DNA of 64,000 bases, from assembly GCA_947683625.1 (NCBI GenBank), contig CANTUR010000907.1, positions 558,001-622,000 on the forward strand, read 5' to 3'. The stretch comes from Mallotus nudiflorus. Taxonomy: Eukaryota > Streptophyta > Magnoliopsida > Malpighiales > Euphorbiaceae. A program made the translations under genes and the position numbers. Shown one piece after another: positions 19,850 to 31,455 of the stretch. Position 1 is the stretch's first letter. The number at the start of each line of letters is the position of its first letter. The notes under the pieces are model-generated. The model worked only from the letters and a program-made list of their open reading frames with translations. It had not been told where the DNA came from and did not search any database.

Positions 19850-21996
19850 ATCTATTGTGTTTATCTTGGACCTTCCATAACTCACCATGGCCACGATGCT
19901 TAGATAGGAAAATAGATAAAATCTACATTACCCGCCATGTGCTCTTTGTTGAAGCAAACTTCCCCTTCTAGAAAGATCATCAAACCACTATTGAATCCAA
20001 CTCCACTACAACAACATCTCCTTGGCTACATGTCAGCTTCAAACTACACTACACAACTCTTAAACTCTATCTCATATACTCCAATCTTATCTTATAACCC
20101 AGCTTCACCCGACCCCCACTCCACATCCATATCTCCTTAACCAAACACAACCTCATCTCATCCTATCATATTTTCTCACCCAACATCACTCGAACCCCAC
20201 TCTCCATCCTTATCTACCTCTACCACATCCTCAACTCAAAATACTAACCTTCCCTCCATATAATCCTCTCCTGACACTATCAACTTAGTGGTAGATATCT
20301 TTAATTACAAACCATCCTAACTTCTTACACCAACCATAAATCCCACTCCAACACAACCACTAAACATAACTCATAACATGAACTTATGCCCATCCACCAT
20401 GAATAAATGCTCCACTTTCATCTCTAAAACAACCCTCACCTCCACCAAACCACCCAATTTCATTGAAGCCAACAAGCATAAATCATGGAGACAAGCTATG
20501 TAAGATGAATTTAGCGCCCTCATCCACATAAAAATATGGACACTAGTGCCTCACCCTTTTGACCACAATGTCATTGGCAACAAATGGCTATACAAAAGCA
20601 AGTGCAACCCAAATAATTCCATCTCTCAATGTAAAGCACACCTTGTTGCAAAAGGCTATCACCAATAAAGCGAAATTGATTTCATATATACATTCAGTCC
20701 CATCGTGAAAGCAACCACCATCGGACTTATTCTCTCCCTCATAATGATGCATAATTTGCATCTTCATCAACTTAACGTATCCAATGCCTTCTTACATGGA
20801 TATCTCTATGAACTAGTCTACATAGAGCAACCATAAAGCTTTGTAGATATTTATCACCCCAACTATGTATACCAACTATGTAAGTCTCTGTATGGCCTTT
20901 GCTAGGCATCCCAGGCATGGTTCCATTGACTCCAACAATTTCTCACTTCCTTTGGATTTGTCACATCAAAAGTTGATCACTCCCTCTTTATTCTCATAAA
21001 AGAATCTAAAGCTCTCTTCCTCTTTGTTTATGTCAATGACATCCTCCTTATAGGTATTTCATATACCCTTATTCAGTAAAGACTTCACTCCCTCAAAACT
21101 GAATTCCTAATAAAAAAACATTGGCTAATTAACATTATTCCTGTGGATTCAAGTTCACCGAAACCATTCAGGCATCACAATCAACCAAAACCAATACATT
21201 CATGACTTCCTTTGAAAAGTTGGCCTCTTTGATGCCAAAGGTTATCTCACTCTAATGGCTACTTCCCCACCTCTCACAAAATCAGTAAGCACACCCTTCT
21301 CTAACACCTCCTTGTATTGCTAAGTTGTTGGTGGTCTCCAATATGCAACTTTAGCTAGACCTGATATAGCCTTCTTTGTAAATAAACTTTACCAATTCTT
21401 ACACACTCCAATCGACAACCACTAGCAATCCTTTAAATGCCTTCTTCGCTACCTAAAACACACCACCAATAACTCTCTCTTCTTTGCAAGTCACCCAAGT
21501 ACAACTTTACAATATTATCCTAACAGTGAATAGGGTGGCTGCCCTAATGATCGACATTTTACCACAGGATATGTGATTTATGATGGCCACAATCTCTTCT
21601 CCTAGTGTGCTAATAAACAATCAACCATAGCCCAATCCTCCACTGAAAGTGAGTACAAAGCCTTGGCAAATACAACAACTGAACTTAATTGGATTCAATA
21701 CTTGCTAGGCGTATTTAGATTACTACCATCATCACCTTTGATTCTTTGGTATGACAACATATGAGCTATTTATGTGTCTTCTAATCCCATCTTCCATGCC
21801 CACACTAAACACATTGAACTTGACTATCATTTTGTCAGAGAATAAGTTGCTCAAAGGAAAATTCAGGTTCAACATTTATCTTCTAAGGATCAAATTGCAT
21901 ACATTTTTACCAAAATGCTGGGTGTTTGAAATTTTCATGCCATCACCTCCAAGCTTCATCTACTGTCCTCCTCTCATCCATCAATTTTTGGGGGGA
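19850..21996 (+). pseudogene. Ty1/copia pol (RT-RNase H), 3' half, decayed
   Basis: A single frame with many stops reads the copia order: IYITRHVLFVEANFPF (end of integrase region, 19920), a Ser/Pro/Thr-rich linker, WRQAM-DEF, LVAKGYHQ, FSPIVKATTIGLILSL, QLNVSNAFLHGYL, VYIEQP, VYQLCKSLYGL, FVYVNDILLIG (catalytic YxDD as YVND), 'VGGLQYATLARPDIAFFVNKL'-like RNase H start in a shifted frame, then SESEYKALA and WIQYLLG. Everything before the integrase end is missing, cut near 19850 where the Tat repeats stop. No function expected. Confidence 0.85.
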
Positions 21997-22166
21997 TGTT
22001 AAACCAAATCAGTCCTATGTAACTACCACTTATCATATAGTTAGTTGTATGTTATTTGTTACAATACAAACTCTCTCTTGTAGCCTATTTATATATATTC
22101 TTGTATCACATTATTAATCAATGAAATACAATTTACATTCAATCATTATTTCTGCCTGAGTTTACA
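21997..22166 (+). mobile_element. short 3' LTR of the copia element
   Basis: A polypurine tract (tttttggggggatg, 21983-21996) is followed by a 170-bp segment from tgttaaacc to gagtttaca, with near-inverted ends. It contains a TATA-like tatttatatat and a polyadenylation-like aatgaaat. The gene-island repeat starts two bases later. The length fits short copia LTRs. Confidence 0.7.
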
Positions 22167-22168
22167 GA

Positions 22169-22375
22169 TACTTCCCAGCTTCTAGCTTTCTTTAGTTTTA
22201 GTCATTATTAGTATCATTGCAACACCTATGAGGAGCATTGCATAGCATTAGTCTTGATGTTTTTCATTACATGAAGGTTTCACAACTTTGTTTATCTTTT
22301 TGACATTTGTGTAACAAGAACAAGCAAAACCAAGACCAATATACATTATTGTTTGAAATTCTATAGTACATACAA
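22169..22375 (+). repeat. left flanking direct repeat of the TNL island
   Basis: The block starting tacttcccagcttctagctt matches 33643-33885 in the same orientation over about 130 bp, then again over 'tttgtgtaacaagaacaagcaaaa' after an unequal insert. Roughly 85 percent identical by eye. It suggests the TNL lies in a segment once duplicated in tandem. Confidence 0.75.
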
Positions 22376-24007
22376 GTATTTATATAAATGAAATTAAGAC
22401 CATTAAACTGATATTTATTTAATTACAATCATTGATTATTCTTCTAGTAAAATTCAGTGTGAAATTGGTAACAAATATATAAAATGATTAATTAAATTTT
22501 GAGCTGAAAGTTTTAGGGGATTGACTAGGAAAAAAAATAAAATAAATAAATAAAGAGGACACAATGTAGCAATGACCGCAGGGATGAGAGCGCGGCAACT
22601 AGGTCCCACCATTTTCATCTCTATTGAACGAAAGAACTCGCAATAGCACCGAGAGATGATCTAAGAGATTTGACTGTCTATCACAATCTTATTATATTCA
22701 TAATGGACGGTTATTATCACTATATATATATATATATATTTCATAGGCGTTTTGAATTGGTCATTTCATTGCCTATCCAGAACTTTTCTTGCTTGATGTT
22801 GGACAATTGCCAAGAAATAATGAGAAAGTAGAGGGTCCCTTGTGGTTTTTTTTTTTTCTTAACCAGAAGAAATTTCACATCTCTTTGAAATTACTTGACC
22901 TCTTCTTCACTTCTCTTTTTAATAATTGAATTTTTTTTTTTTTTAACTACTAAGCTCCCTTTCTACAAAGGAGGAAATATATCAAATTTTAATATAACTT
23001 AAATCTAACATTTGGCCCGCCATATACATTGTAATTTTAGCATATATTTCAAATTGTGATAATATATTTTATGTGTAATTAAAAGTTAGTTATCATCATT
23101 AATAATTGTTAGAATTAGTTGAGAGCAATTATTCTCATTTAAACAGTATTTTATATTAAATCGTGATTTATACATTCATATTAAACGAATTGTTATTTTT
23201 ACCACTCTTAAAATTCTTTCTAAATCAAATTGAATTAATCAAAACTTAATAAACTCTAAATAGCAATAATTGAGTTAGACTGAAAAGAAAGAAAGCTAAC
23301 AACGATCGCTTTTCATATTATAATTGCAAAGGGCTAGCAAACTTTACCACTTTGAGCTAGCCCTGAATATAATAATCACCTGATGAATTAGCAAAAAAGT
23401 AAATAAAAAAAGGGTCATTATCTCCCTCTTATCTTAAGCTTAATTAAAGCTAATAAACAAAGTTAAATTAACTATTAAGTTGTCTAGATACACGTATACT
23501 GATCTGAGTCAGCTTCTTCCCTACCTGCTACCAACCTCACATCATATATATAAATGCCACATTAGTTGTTGATGATGTTAGCAGTATCATCTGCATAAAA
23601 TGATTTAATTGATAATCCAAATATTATACCACATTAGTTGTTGACGCTGATGTTAGCATTATCATGTGCATAAAATGAATTAATTGATATTTTTTTTAAA
23701 ATAATAAAAAAAAATTCTTATCGGTATGTAGACAGCATTTTGCATGCTAATGTTTTCTATTAATTTTAGCTCAAGCTCACATATCTTTCATTTACTAGTT
23801 AATGTATATAACGAGATTAATTAATTAATAATAAACAATTTAAGGTGCTAATTAGATAAAAATAGAAATAAAAAAGTAAAATGATAAATTTATACAAATG
23901 TAGCTAGTTATAGATGTAATATGTCTTTCACTTTTAAATTGGGTGTACCTTGTAAATTATAAACAATTATTATAATTTTTTTAGCCAGAAGAAATTTCCA
24001 ACTTTTG
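22376..24007. other. upstream region of the TNL gene
   Basis: AT-rich, without coding potential. It contains a (TA)n run at 22721-22739, two W-box cores (ttgact 22669, ttgacc 22895), a motif ccagaagaaattt occurring twice (22863 and 23984), and a 72-bp tandem duplication at 23557. W-boxes bind WRKY factors that often control defence genes, but two cores in 1.6 kb is near chance. Confidence 0.4.
23557..23690. repeat. 72-bp tandem duplication in TNL upstream region
   Basis: ccacattagttgttga recurs at 23557 and 23629, each followed by a diverged 'gatgttagca(g/t)tatcat(c/g)tgcataaaatga' half. About 10 percent mismatched, with one small insertion. Confidence 0.8.
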
Positions 24008-24016
24008 TTTATAAAT
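24008..24016 (+). promoter_or_regulatory. candidate TATA box of TNL gene
   Basis: tttataaat lies 96 bp before the predicted ATG at 24112, a usual plant distance, with a CT-rich stretch between. No transcript evidence. Confidence 0.45.
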
Positions 24017-24111
24017 TTCTCTATGGCATCTTCTTCCTCATCTTTCATATAGCGAGCAGCAAAGAGTCTCTGTTCAGAGTTTATCTTAATTTACATTATT
24101 AATCTAATATC

Positions 24112-24587
24112 ATGGCTGCTGCTTCTTCTTCTTCTTCTTCACCCAAGAAGTATGATGTGTTTATTAATTTTAAAGGTCGAGATGTGCGCAAAGGTTTTCT
24201 AAGCCATCTTCGAAAAGCTTTGCTTGATGAAGGTGTTGATGCCTTTTTGGATGAAGATATTGAAAGAGGAAAAGATATCTCATCGTCCCTCTTGAAAACC
24301 ATTGAACAATCTTCTCTTGCTTTAGTCATTTTCTCTAAAAACTATGTTTTTTCTCAATGGTGTCTAGATGAGCTCCTGAAGATACAGCAGTGCAAGACAA
24401 CAATGGGACAGATAGTTATCCCTGTTTTTTATGAAGTAGATACAGATGATGTTCAAGAGCTGAGGGGGAATTTTGGGGATGCAATTGCTGAGCACATAAA
24501 AGACAAATCCGACTGCAAAGTGCAGAGTTGGTGCCAAGCTTTAAAGGAAATAGTTAATTTGTCAGGGGTGGTTTCCGGCAAAGATGA
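24112..24587 (+). CDS. TNL exon 1: TIR domain
   Basis: The exon opens with MAAASSSSSS and then KYDVFINFKGRDVRKGFLSHL, the TIR box 1. The SLALVIFSKNYVFSQWCLDEL block holds the conserved Glu at residue 87 used in TIR NADase activity, and the domain closes with VQSWCQALKEIVNLSG. It is about 158 residues, normal length, without a stop. A GT donor lies at 24588 (gat ga|gtaagc), phase 2. The first base of exon 2 completes a Glu codon, giving ...GKDE-PDSVLIE. The Ser run at residues 5-10 is a (TCT)n slippage site. Confidence 0.93.
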
Positions 24588-25384
24588 GTAAGCTTTTTTC
24601 TCTTTTTTTTTTGAAATTATTTTACATTACTATTGTCTTAATAAAACGTAATTATTATAATAATTATCATCGATTTGAATTAGCAAATTTTTATATATTT
24701 TTTATTATTTTAGTAGTGTAGAAAAATACTTGTTAAAATAAAATAAACATAAAAAAGAAAAATACTCGGTGATATTTGGAAAACGGTTTCAGGCAGTAAT
24801 CTTGTTTTGCTGTTGATTTTTGATACTGCACAGGTTCGTTACATTATGTAATGCTTAGCAAGGCTTTGAGTCCTGCTAAATTTACAGATATTAATTAATA
24901 TCTGTATAAACAATATAAATAATACATATATTAATTTATTTATTTAGAATTTAGTATCATTGTTTGATCTAATGCCTTGTAAAAAATTATAAAATAATAC
25001 AAATAAACATAAAAACATCCATTCTATCATTTAGCATTAAAAAATAATTTATACATATATAGTTCTTATTTCCTTAAAATAATATATGAATAGTAATATA
25101 TTTTGAAAAAAAATATAAATTATTAAGCTAATTAAATAAAAATATTTTTAAAAGATATTTTAATTTTTAAAAGATTTGTAATTTATCTGGATAATTAAAA
25201 GGTAGAACAACTTAAAAATTATAATATAAAGTAAGATATTAAATTAGGAACTTAAAAACATTAATGATGGAGTGTGGAAATAAAGTTCTGGATTGTAAAT
25301 ATCCCATCCATTGAAGAACTATTTACTTATTGAAAAAGGAATTGTTAAAAAATTTAGAAAAAACTATAGAAAAATATTTTGGAA

Positions 25385-25429
<45 letters not shown>

Positions 25430-25897
25430 GTGTTTTTTTTAAAAAAAACAAATGTGTAAAAGATGGTATTTTTGGACGTCACATGGTACCAAAATATCAA
25501 GGAAATTCACAAATCGCTGATCAAATACTAAAATTACAAAGTATTTTTCCTATATTCCCCAAAATTATGGTTAATAAGCTAACGACTTCATATACATAGA
25601 ATTAGGAAAAACCATCAGTTTTACAGTAAATTTTGGGCCAGTTATTAATTAATTTTTACTGTTAAAATCATTTTAATTTGCTCCTTCAACCTTTTAAATG
25701 GATTTCAATTCTATATAATTTTATTTGAAATATTTAATTATACTTTTAAAAAATATTTTTAGATCCTTATGAAATAAATTTGACACTTGTTAAGATTTTT
25801 ATCTTTTTTTCTTACAAGAAAAAAATAAAATGTCCGATGATCTGAAGAAACCAACTGTGCATTAGTGGGTATAATTTCTTTTGGTAATCAAACCTTC

Positions 25898-25934
<37 letters not shown>

Positions 25935-26027
25935 TGCAAGCAAACGTGCAACCATCAAACCAGAGACCAAAGCAGGGCTTTCTGTATGTGCTCGTGTTTG
26001 ATCAGTTTGCCTTTTATTCATGATCAG
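24588..26027 (+). other. TNL intron 1 with (TTA)n microsatellites
   Basis: A 1440-bp AT-rich intron with GT at 24588 and AG at 26026-26027. It contains (TTA)n runs at 25387-25429 and 25901-25934. TNL genes regularly have an intron between TIR and NB-ARC exons, though it is usually shorter. The open frame 25330-25599 is simple-sequence noise. Confidence 0.75.
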
Positions 26028-27149
26028 GCCTGATTCTGTGCTAATAGAGAAAATTATCAAACAGACTTTAGAGAAACTAGACTCTGTGCTTCCAAGGGAT
26101 CATTCTCATAAAAAAGATGGGTTGGTAGGAATTGACTCACGTATCAAATGTGTTGAGTCATTATTGCAACTTGAGTTAGTAGATGCACGTGTAATAGGCA
26201 TTTGGGGAATGGGTGGTATCGGAAAAACCACAATTGCTAGAGCAGTATATGATAAAATTCGTCATCAATTTCCGACCAAATGCTTCGTTGCAGATGTTAG
26301 GGAAATGTTAGGCAAACTAAAAAATGATCGTTTCCAAAGTGAAGTTCTTTGTAGATTATTAGGGACGGCTGGAAATACAATTGAATCTACTACAAACTTG
26401 TTATCAGCTTTCAATAAAGAAAGACTCACAAAGAAAAAAGTTCTCATTGTTCTTGATGATGTGAGTGATTTGGAGCAAGTAGAGACTTTAATAGCGAAAG
26501 ATGTTGAATATGGTCCATGTAGTAGAATCATTGTGACAAGCAGAGATAAACAACTACTGAAGAATGTGAAAGCAGATCAAATATATGAAGTTGAGGGATT
26601 GGTTAAGGATGAAGCTTTTTGGCTCTTTTGCTTGCATGCCTTCAAGAAAAGTACTCTAGAAGAAGGATATGAGATGCTTTCAAGAAGGGTAGTTATGCAT
26701 GCCCGAGGCCTTCCGTTAGCTCTCAAGATTTTGGGCTCTACTTTATACGGCAAAAGTGTGGAAGAATGGAAAGATGTACTGGAGGAACTAAAAGATACAT
26801 TGGATGATAAAATTAAAAAAGTACTGAGAATAAGCTATAATGATCTATGTGAGAGTGATCAGCAAATGTTTCTAGATATTGCGTGTTTTTTTAAAGGGGA
26901 AGACAAGGATTTTGTTGAAAGGATATTGGGTGTAGGTTCAAAGAGAGGCTTAAAGATTGGAATAAGTCGTCTCATTGATAAGTCTCTCATATGTGTAGAC
27001 AATGACAACAGGTTACAAATGCATGACTTGACACAACAAATGGGAAAGACTATTACTTGTGAGGAAAAACAACTTGGCAGACGTAGCAGGCTATGGCATC
27101 ATCTGGATATATGTTACGTTCTGACAAAAAGAAGGCAAGAATTCAACAT

Positions 27150-27202
<53 letters not shown>

Positions 27203-27210
27203 TATATTAT
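26028..27210 (+). CDS. TNL exon 2: NB-ARC domain
   Basis: All NB-ARC motifs are intact and in order: P-loop GMGGIGKTT (about residues 219-227), KCFVADVRE (RNBS-A), KKVLIVLDDVSD (kinase-2, with the TNL-type D), CSRIIVTSRDKQLL (RNBS-B), RGLPLALKILGS (GLPL), FLDIACFFKGED (RNBS-D) and LQMHDLTQQMGK (MHD). This implies a nucleotide-binding switch that could still fold. The 3' end is uncertain: the usual '...SRLWHHxDICYVLTK' is followed by a (TA)n run encoding Tyr-Ile repeats. The GT at 27211 gives phase 0, matching the next exon, but would add about 25 odd residues. A GC donor at 27135 fits the splice consensus but gives the wrong phase. Confidence 0.9.
27153..27198. repeat. (TA)n microsatellite at end of TNL exon 2
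   Basis: About 23 TA units. A related, interrupted TA tract ends the first copy of the duplicated exon block (27501-27568), so the duplication may have been mediated by these tracts. Confidence 0.95.
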
Positions 27211-27867
27211 GTATAAATCCTATTCTTTTTGCTTGACAAAAAATACAACTCTGCTTTTTGAGAGAAGTAAAATTCGCTGCCTATATATAGTAATTTGTTT
27301 TCTGGTATATGCATTTGATGATGGCCAGGGGACTGAGGCAATTAAAGGAATATCACTGAATATGTCTCAAATTAAAGACGTGCAACTCATCCCTGAGGCT
27401 TTCGAGGGAATGGACAATCTTAGAGTTCTCAAATTCTTTACAAACAATGCTGCTACGTTTCGAAGAGACCCAACCTCAGAGAAACAAGTAGGCCTCCCTC
27501 ATATATATATATAAAAATATATATATATATAAAAATATATATATATAAAAAAAATATATATATATATATTGTTTATGTTATGCATAAATCCTATTCTTTT
27601 TGCTTGACAAAAAATGCAACTCTGCTTTTTGAGAGAAGTAAAATTCGCTGCCTACATATAGTAATTTGTTTTCTGGTATATGCATTTGATGCTGGCTAGG
27701 GGACTAAGGAAATTAAAGGAATATCACTGAATATGTCTCAAATTAAAGACGTGCAACTCAGCCCTAAGGCTTTCAAGGGAATGGACAATCTTAGAGCTCT
27801 CAAATTCTTTTCTAGGTTTCGAAGAGACCCAACCTCAGAGAAACAAGTACGCCTCCCTCAAGGCCTC
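27197..27867 (+). repeat. 371-bp tandem duplication of intron 2 and exon 3 start
   Basis: Segment 27197-27500 recurs at 27568-27862 with about 5 percent mismatches and a 9- to 12-bp indel in the coding part. It covers the intron, the acceptor (gccag / gctag) and the first 53 codons of the LRR exon. The copies are separated by a second TA tract. The upstream copy lacks the rest of the exon. Confidence 0.9.
27329..27487 (+). CDS. TNL exon 3a: partial duplicate LRR-linker exon
   Basis: After the AG at 27327-27328 the frame reads GTEAIKGISLNMSQIKDVQL...MDNLRVLKFF up to EKQ and then gtaggc at 27488, a good donor. Both ends are phase 0, so it could be included before exon 3b, skipped, or unused. 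It is 53 codons and cannot replace exon 3b because it lacks the 'LPQGLKFLPDALTFLEWRRYPLKSLP' part. Confidence 0.45.
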
Positions 27868-28008
27868 AAATTTTTGCCTGATGCGCTAACGTTTCTCGAA
27901 TGGCGTCGATACCCTTTGAAATCTTTGCCAATTGGTTTTTGTGCAAATAATCTTGTTGAACTACACATGTGTGGCAGCAAACTTAAGGAACTTTGGAAAG
28001 GAGTTCAG
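27700..28008 (+). CDS. TNL exon 3b: post-NB-ARC linker and first LRRs
   Basis: Starts after the AG at 27698-27699 with GTKEIKGISLNMSQIKDVQL, then MDNLRALKFF, LPDALTFLEWRRYPLKSLP, NNLVELHMCGSKLKELWKGVQ, the standard TNL third exon. It is 103 codons, phase 0 at both ends, with GT donor at 28009. WxxYPLKSLP and KLxxLWxGVQ are hallmark TNL motifs. Confidence 0.9.
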
Positions 28009-28072
28009 GTAGGCTTTAGCTTACTGTACTTTATAAAATATATACAAGTACATGCTTATGTGAAGGTCCTAC

Positions 28073-28105
<33 letters not shown>

Positions 28106-28987
28106 ATGCTCCGCCAGTTTCACGCGTAATATTTTGTTGGACCAATTCTTATAAAATAAACTTCAATTTTAAATTATATTAATGAATATTTAAGAGTATT
28201 TTTGTATATTTTTTAAATTATAATATTAAAAAAAACATATGAAAAATATTAAAACTATTCTTCAACAAAATTAATCTGTTTAGTTTTTAGTATCTTTTTT
28301 TTTAAATTATCTTCATTAACAAATACCATTTTTCCTTTAGCAATTACACTTCATATTTTTCAATATTTTTTATTAAAATTTAATAGAATGTTTAATAATC
28401 ATAAAATTTCTGTTTTGTTTAAATAACAAAAACACCTATGAGCTAACTTTTAGAAAGCTATAATTAATTATTAGATAAATAAATTTTAGTTAATCTAAAG
28501 TTAGTCATTTTCTTATTAAATTTTTGTAATTTTCTAAAAATAATTTAAGTATTATTTAATTTATATAGGTATGCAGTATTATAAATTTAATAGATTTGTA
28601 TTCATTATAATTTTAATAGATTTTCTATTTTAACAACTATACATCATATTTTCAATATTTTTTACGTTAATGCTTTTTTGCTTTTAAAATAATTCTATAA
28701 ATTATACAACACTTTTTTTAACATTTTATTTATATAATCATCTAATTTTATAAACAGAGTTATAATATAATAATTTATTACATTCTTAATAAATTTTCTA
28801 TTTAAATAGTTACACAAAATTCTATTTATGTCAATAGTTACACAAAATTCTATTTCTATTTCAATATATTTATGTCAATGATTTTTTAATTATAAATAAT
28901 TTTAATTTTATTTACTTATAAAATTTCAATATTATTTAATATCTGATAAAATAGAAGCAAATCTAATTAATTAAAATTTTAGTTGTA

Positions 28988-29046
<59 letters not shown>

Positions 29047-30028
29047 TCTCTAATTTAATTATATCTACTTATATTTTATCTAATATTAATAATATTAGAT
29101 AGTATAATTTTATAAATCTTAGTAAATTAAATTTAAGAAGTGATAATTGAAATCAAAATTAACAAATTTTACAAAATAATTAATTATAAAATCATTAATG
29201 TCAACAAATGTTGAAAGATTATTATATATTTGTTTAAACAGAAATTTTATAGAGAATGTAATAAATTATTATATTATAATTCTATCAAATTTTTAAAAGT
29301 AAATTATCATTTAGATAAAAATGTTGAAAGAATGTTATATAATTATTCATTAGATAAAAAAATGTTAAAAGAATGTTGTATACTTATTCAAATTGAAATT
29401 TTATTAAAATTATAATATATTACTATATTATGATGTAACTTTATTATGATTGAAGAATTAAATTGACATATAAATTAATACTCTTATTATTTTTAAAAAC
29501 TTTATAAATTAAAGTTTATTAAGTAAAGAATTAAGACTAAATTAATTAAAAAAATTTATTTATCTTGTATCTATAATTATATTTTAAAAATAGAGCATAT
29601 AATTTATTTGAGAGTAGTATTTCTGTTATATTAGTATAATTATCATTTTTAGATATTTTTATTAAAATTTAATAAAAAGAGTTAAAGTTAAATTATTTAA
29701 TTTTTATCATTTAATTATTAGCTGAAATTAAGAAAACTTACATTAAATTACTTTTAAGTAAATAAAAGCTGAAATTAAGAAAACTTACATTAAATTATTT
29801 TAAGTAAATAAAAGTATTAATATTAAGAATATTAAAAAACAATATGTTAGTAGTTAAATAGAAAATTTATCAAAATTGTAATATAGGTTCAATAAAACTC
29901 AAAATCTACTCTAACTAATCTAGTTCAAATTAAATAAGAGCATAAAGATGGCAAAAATCTTTACAACACAACTAATTTAAAAGGCCAAAGTTCATATTAA
30001 TTTAGTGTTACATCTTCTTTCCTTGCAG
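28009..30028 (+). other. TNL intron 3, 2.0 kb, very AT-rich
   Basis: It runs from GT at 28009 to the AG of ccttgcag at 30027-30028. It contains (TA)n(GA)n at 28072-28105, (TA)n at 28992-29044 and a 47-bp tandem duplication at 29721-29814 (gctgaaattaagaaaactta twice). No coding homology; the frame at 29230 is chance. Confidence 0.8.
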
Positions 30029-31175
30029 GATTTAGAAAATTTGAGATTAATTGATCTTAGCAACTCCATGGATCTTGTCAGCATTCCAGACTTATCTGAA
30101 GCCATAAATCTTGTAGTCTTAAGGGTGACGCGTTGTACTAGTTTGGTGGAGATTTCGCCATCTATTAAATATTTGAGGAAGCTTGCTGAATTGGATTTAT
30201 ATCGGTGTACCAATCTTCGCAAACTACCGAGCTGCCTCCATTGCTCAGAAAATCTCAAGCGATTTGTTCTCTTGAATTGCTCAGAAATCGAAAATTTGCC
30301 GAACATTCCGTGCTATGAAAGGCACGATGGAATAGCAATAGAACAACTAGTGCCCTCATCATCCTTTCAACTTTATGATTTAGATTTGAGGCAGTGCTAT
30401 AGGCTGCGGAGTCTTCCGGACAACATTTGTAGTCTGAAATGTCTTAGAAAGTTATGCGTACGTTATTGTAAAGATCTACGTAGACTACCTGAGCACTTGG
30501 GAAATCTAGAATCTCTGACTGTTCTTGATGCAAGTGGAAGTGGTATAGAAGGATTACCAGACAGCATTTGCAATCTGAAATATCTTAGAAAGTTAAGCGG
30601 ACATAGTTGTAACAATCTACGTAGACTGCCTGAGTACTTGGGAAATTTGGAATCTCTGACTATTCTTGATGCAAGTGGAAGTGGTGTAGAAGGATTACCA
30701 GACAGCATTTGCAATCTGAAATGTCTTAGAGAGTTAAGCGTACGTAGTTGTAAAGATCTACGTAGACTGCCTGAGCACTTGGGAAATCTAGAATCACTTA
30801 CTGTTCTTGATGCAAGTGGAAGTGGTATATAAGGATTACCAGAGCATTTGCAATCTGGAAAGGCTTGCATCTATAGATATTGGTGAATGTGGAAATCTAG
30901 CACGACTGCCAGTGAAATTTGGAGATATATCATCTCTTCTCGAGTTTAAAGCGTTTGGGAGTGGTATCAAGTATTTACCGTAGCTTCCATCATCTCTAGA
31001 GAATCTAGATGTAAGAGGTTGCGGAGCACTAGAATCAACACCACTTCAACAGGTCAAGGAATTATCCCGTGTTAAAGATTTTAAGTTTTTTGACTGCCTG
31101 AATTTAGGAGAGGAGGAACGTAATGAAATGATGGATCACGCATTGGAAAGGCCCTTCAACTTCACTAAGCACCGG
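30029..31175 (+). pseudogene. TNL exon 4: main LRR exon, disrupted
   Basis: It starts DLENLRLIDLSNS with phase 0. Successive LRRs of the LxxLxxLxLxxCxxLxxLP type follow. A 47-residue two-LRR module occurs three times (from 30428, 30569, 30710) with a partial fourth. At the fourth, TAA (30830-30832) stands where GAA is found in the other copies, and two bases of 'gacagc' are deleted near 30840. The downstream frame regains homology ('LERLASIDIGECGNLARLP') but meets TAG at 30981 where Gln is expected. The exon ends at about 31175 (caccgg|gtatct). The C-terminal 'EEERNEMMDHALERPFNF' fits the region linking LRR and C-JID. Confidence 0.85.
30428..30848 (+). repeat. 141-bp tandem repeat encoding a two-LRR module
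   Basis: Unit starts at 30428, 30569 and 30710 are exactly 141 bp apart. The fourth begins at 30849 instead of 30851 because of the 2-bp deletion. Units differ by roughly 5-8 percent. The inner consensus is LRRLPEHLGNLESLTVLDAS followed by GSGIEGLPDSI. Confidence 0.95.
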
Positions 31176-31455
31176 GTATCTTCCAATTGTTCTCTGCTAT
31201 TTTTCTAAAAATAAAATTAGGAAGATTCATCTCTACACTCAATTGTTGGATGGGGGCGGCATATAATATACTATATGAACAATCTCTCAATATCTTATAT
31301 TTGATCAATAAATTATTAATACGTATAATATATTATGTAAATTCACCAGCTGGGTACAAATGGAGTAGGCAATAACTTGTGGTAAGTAGCCATAATTATT
31401 ATCAATGGATGTATCATAAAACTGATATGTTTATTCCTATTCTAAATGTTTGCAG
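31176..31455 (+). other. TNL intron 4
   Basis: 280 bp, GT at 31176 to AG at 31454-31455 (tgtttgcag). No coding signal; the frame at 31187-31375 is chance. Confidence 0.7.

Noticed and set aside
22669..22900. W-box cores as evidence of defence regulation
   Set aside because: Two TTGAC(C/T) cores over a kilobase from the gene are expected by chance.
25330..25599. 89-residue frame in TNL intron 1
   Set aside because: Consists of a poly-Leu run from (TTA)n and AT-rich sequence.
27135..27136. GC splice donor (aag|gcaaga) for TNL exon 2
   Set aside because: Good consensus but it leaves phase 2, while the next exon needs phase 0; noted only as an alternative.
30463..30870. Minus-strand 135-residue frame inside the TNL
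   Set aside because: Antisense shadow of the LRR repeat.
31187..31375. 62-residue frame between TNL exons 4 and 5
   Set aside because: Lies in an AT-rich intron and has no TNL similarity.
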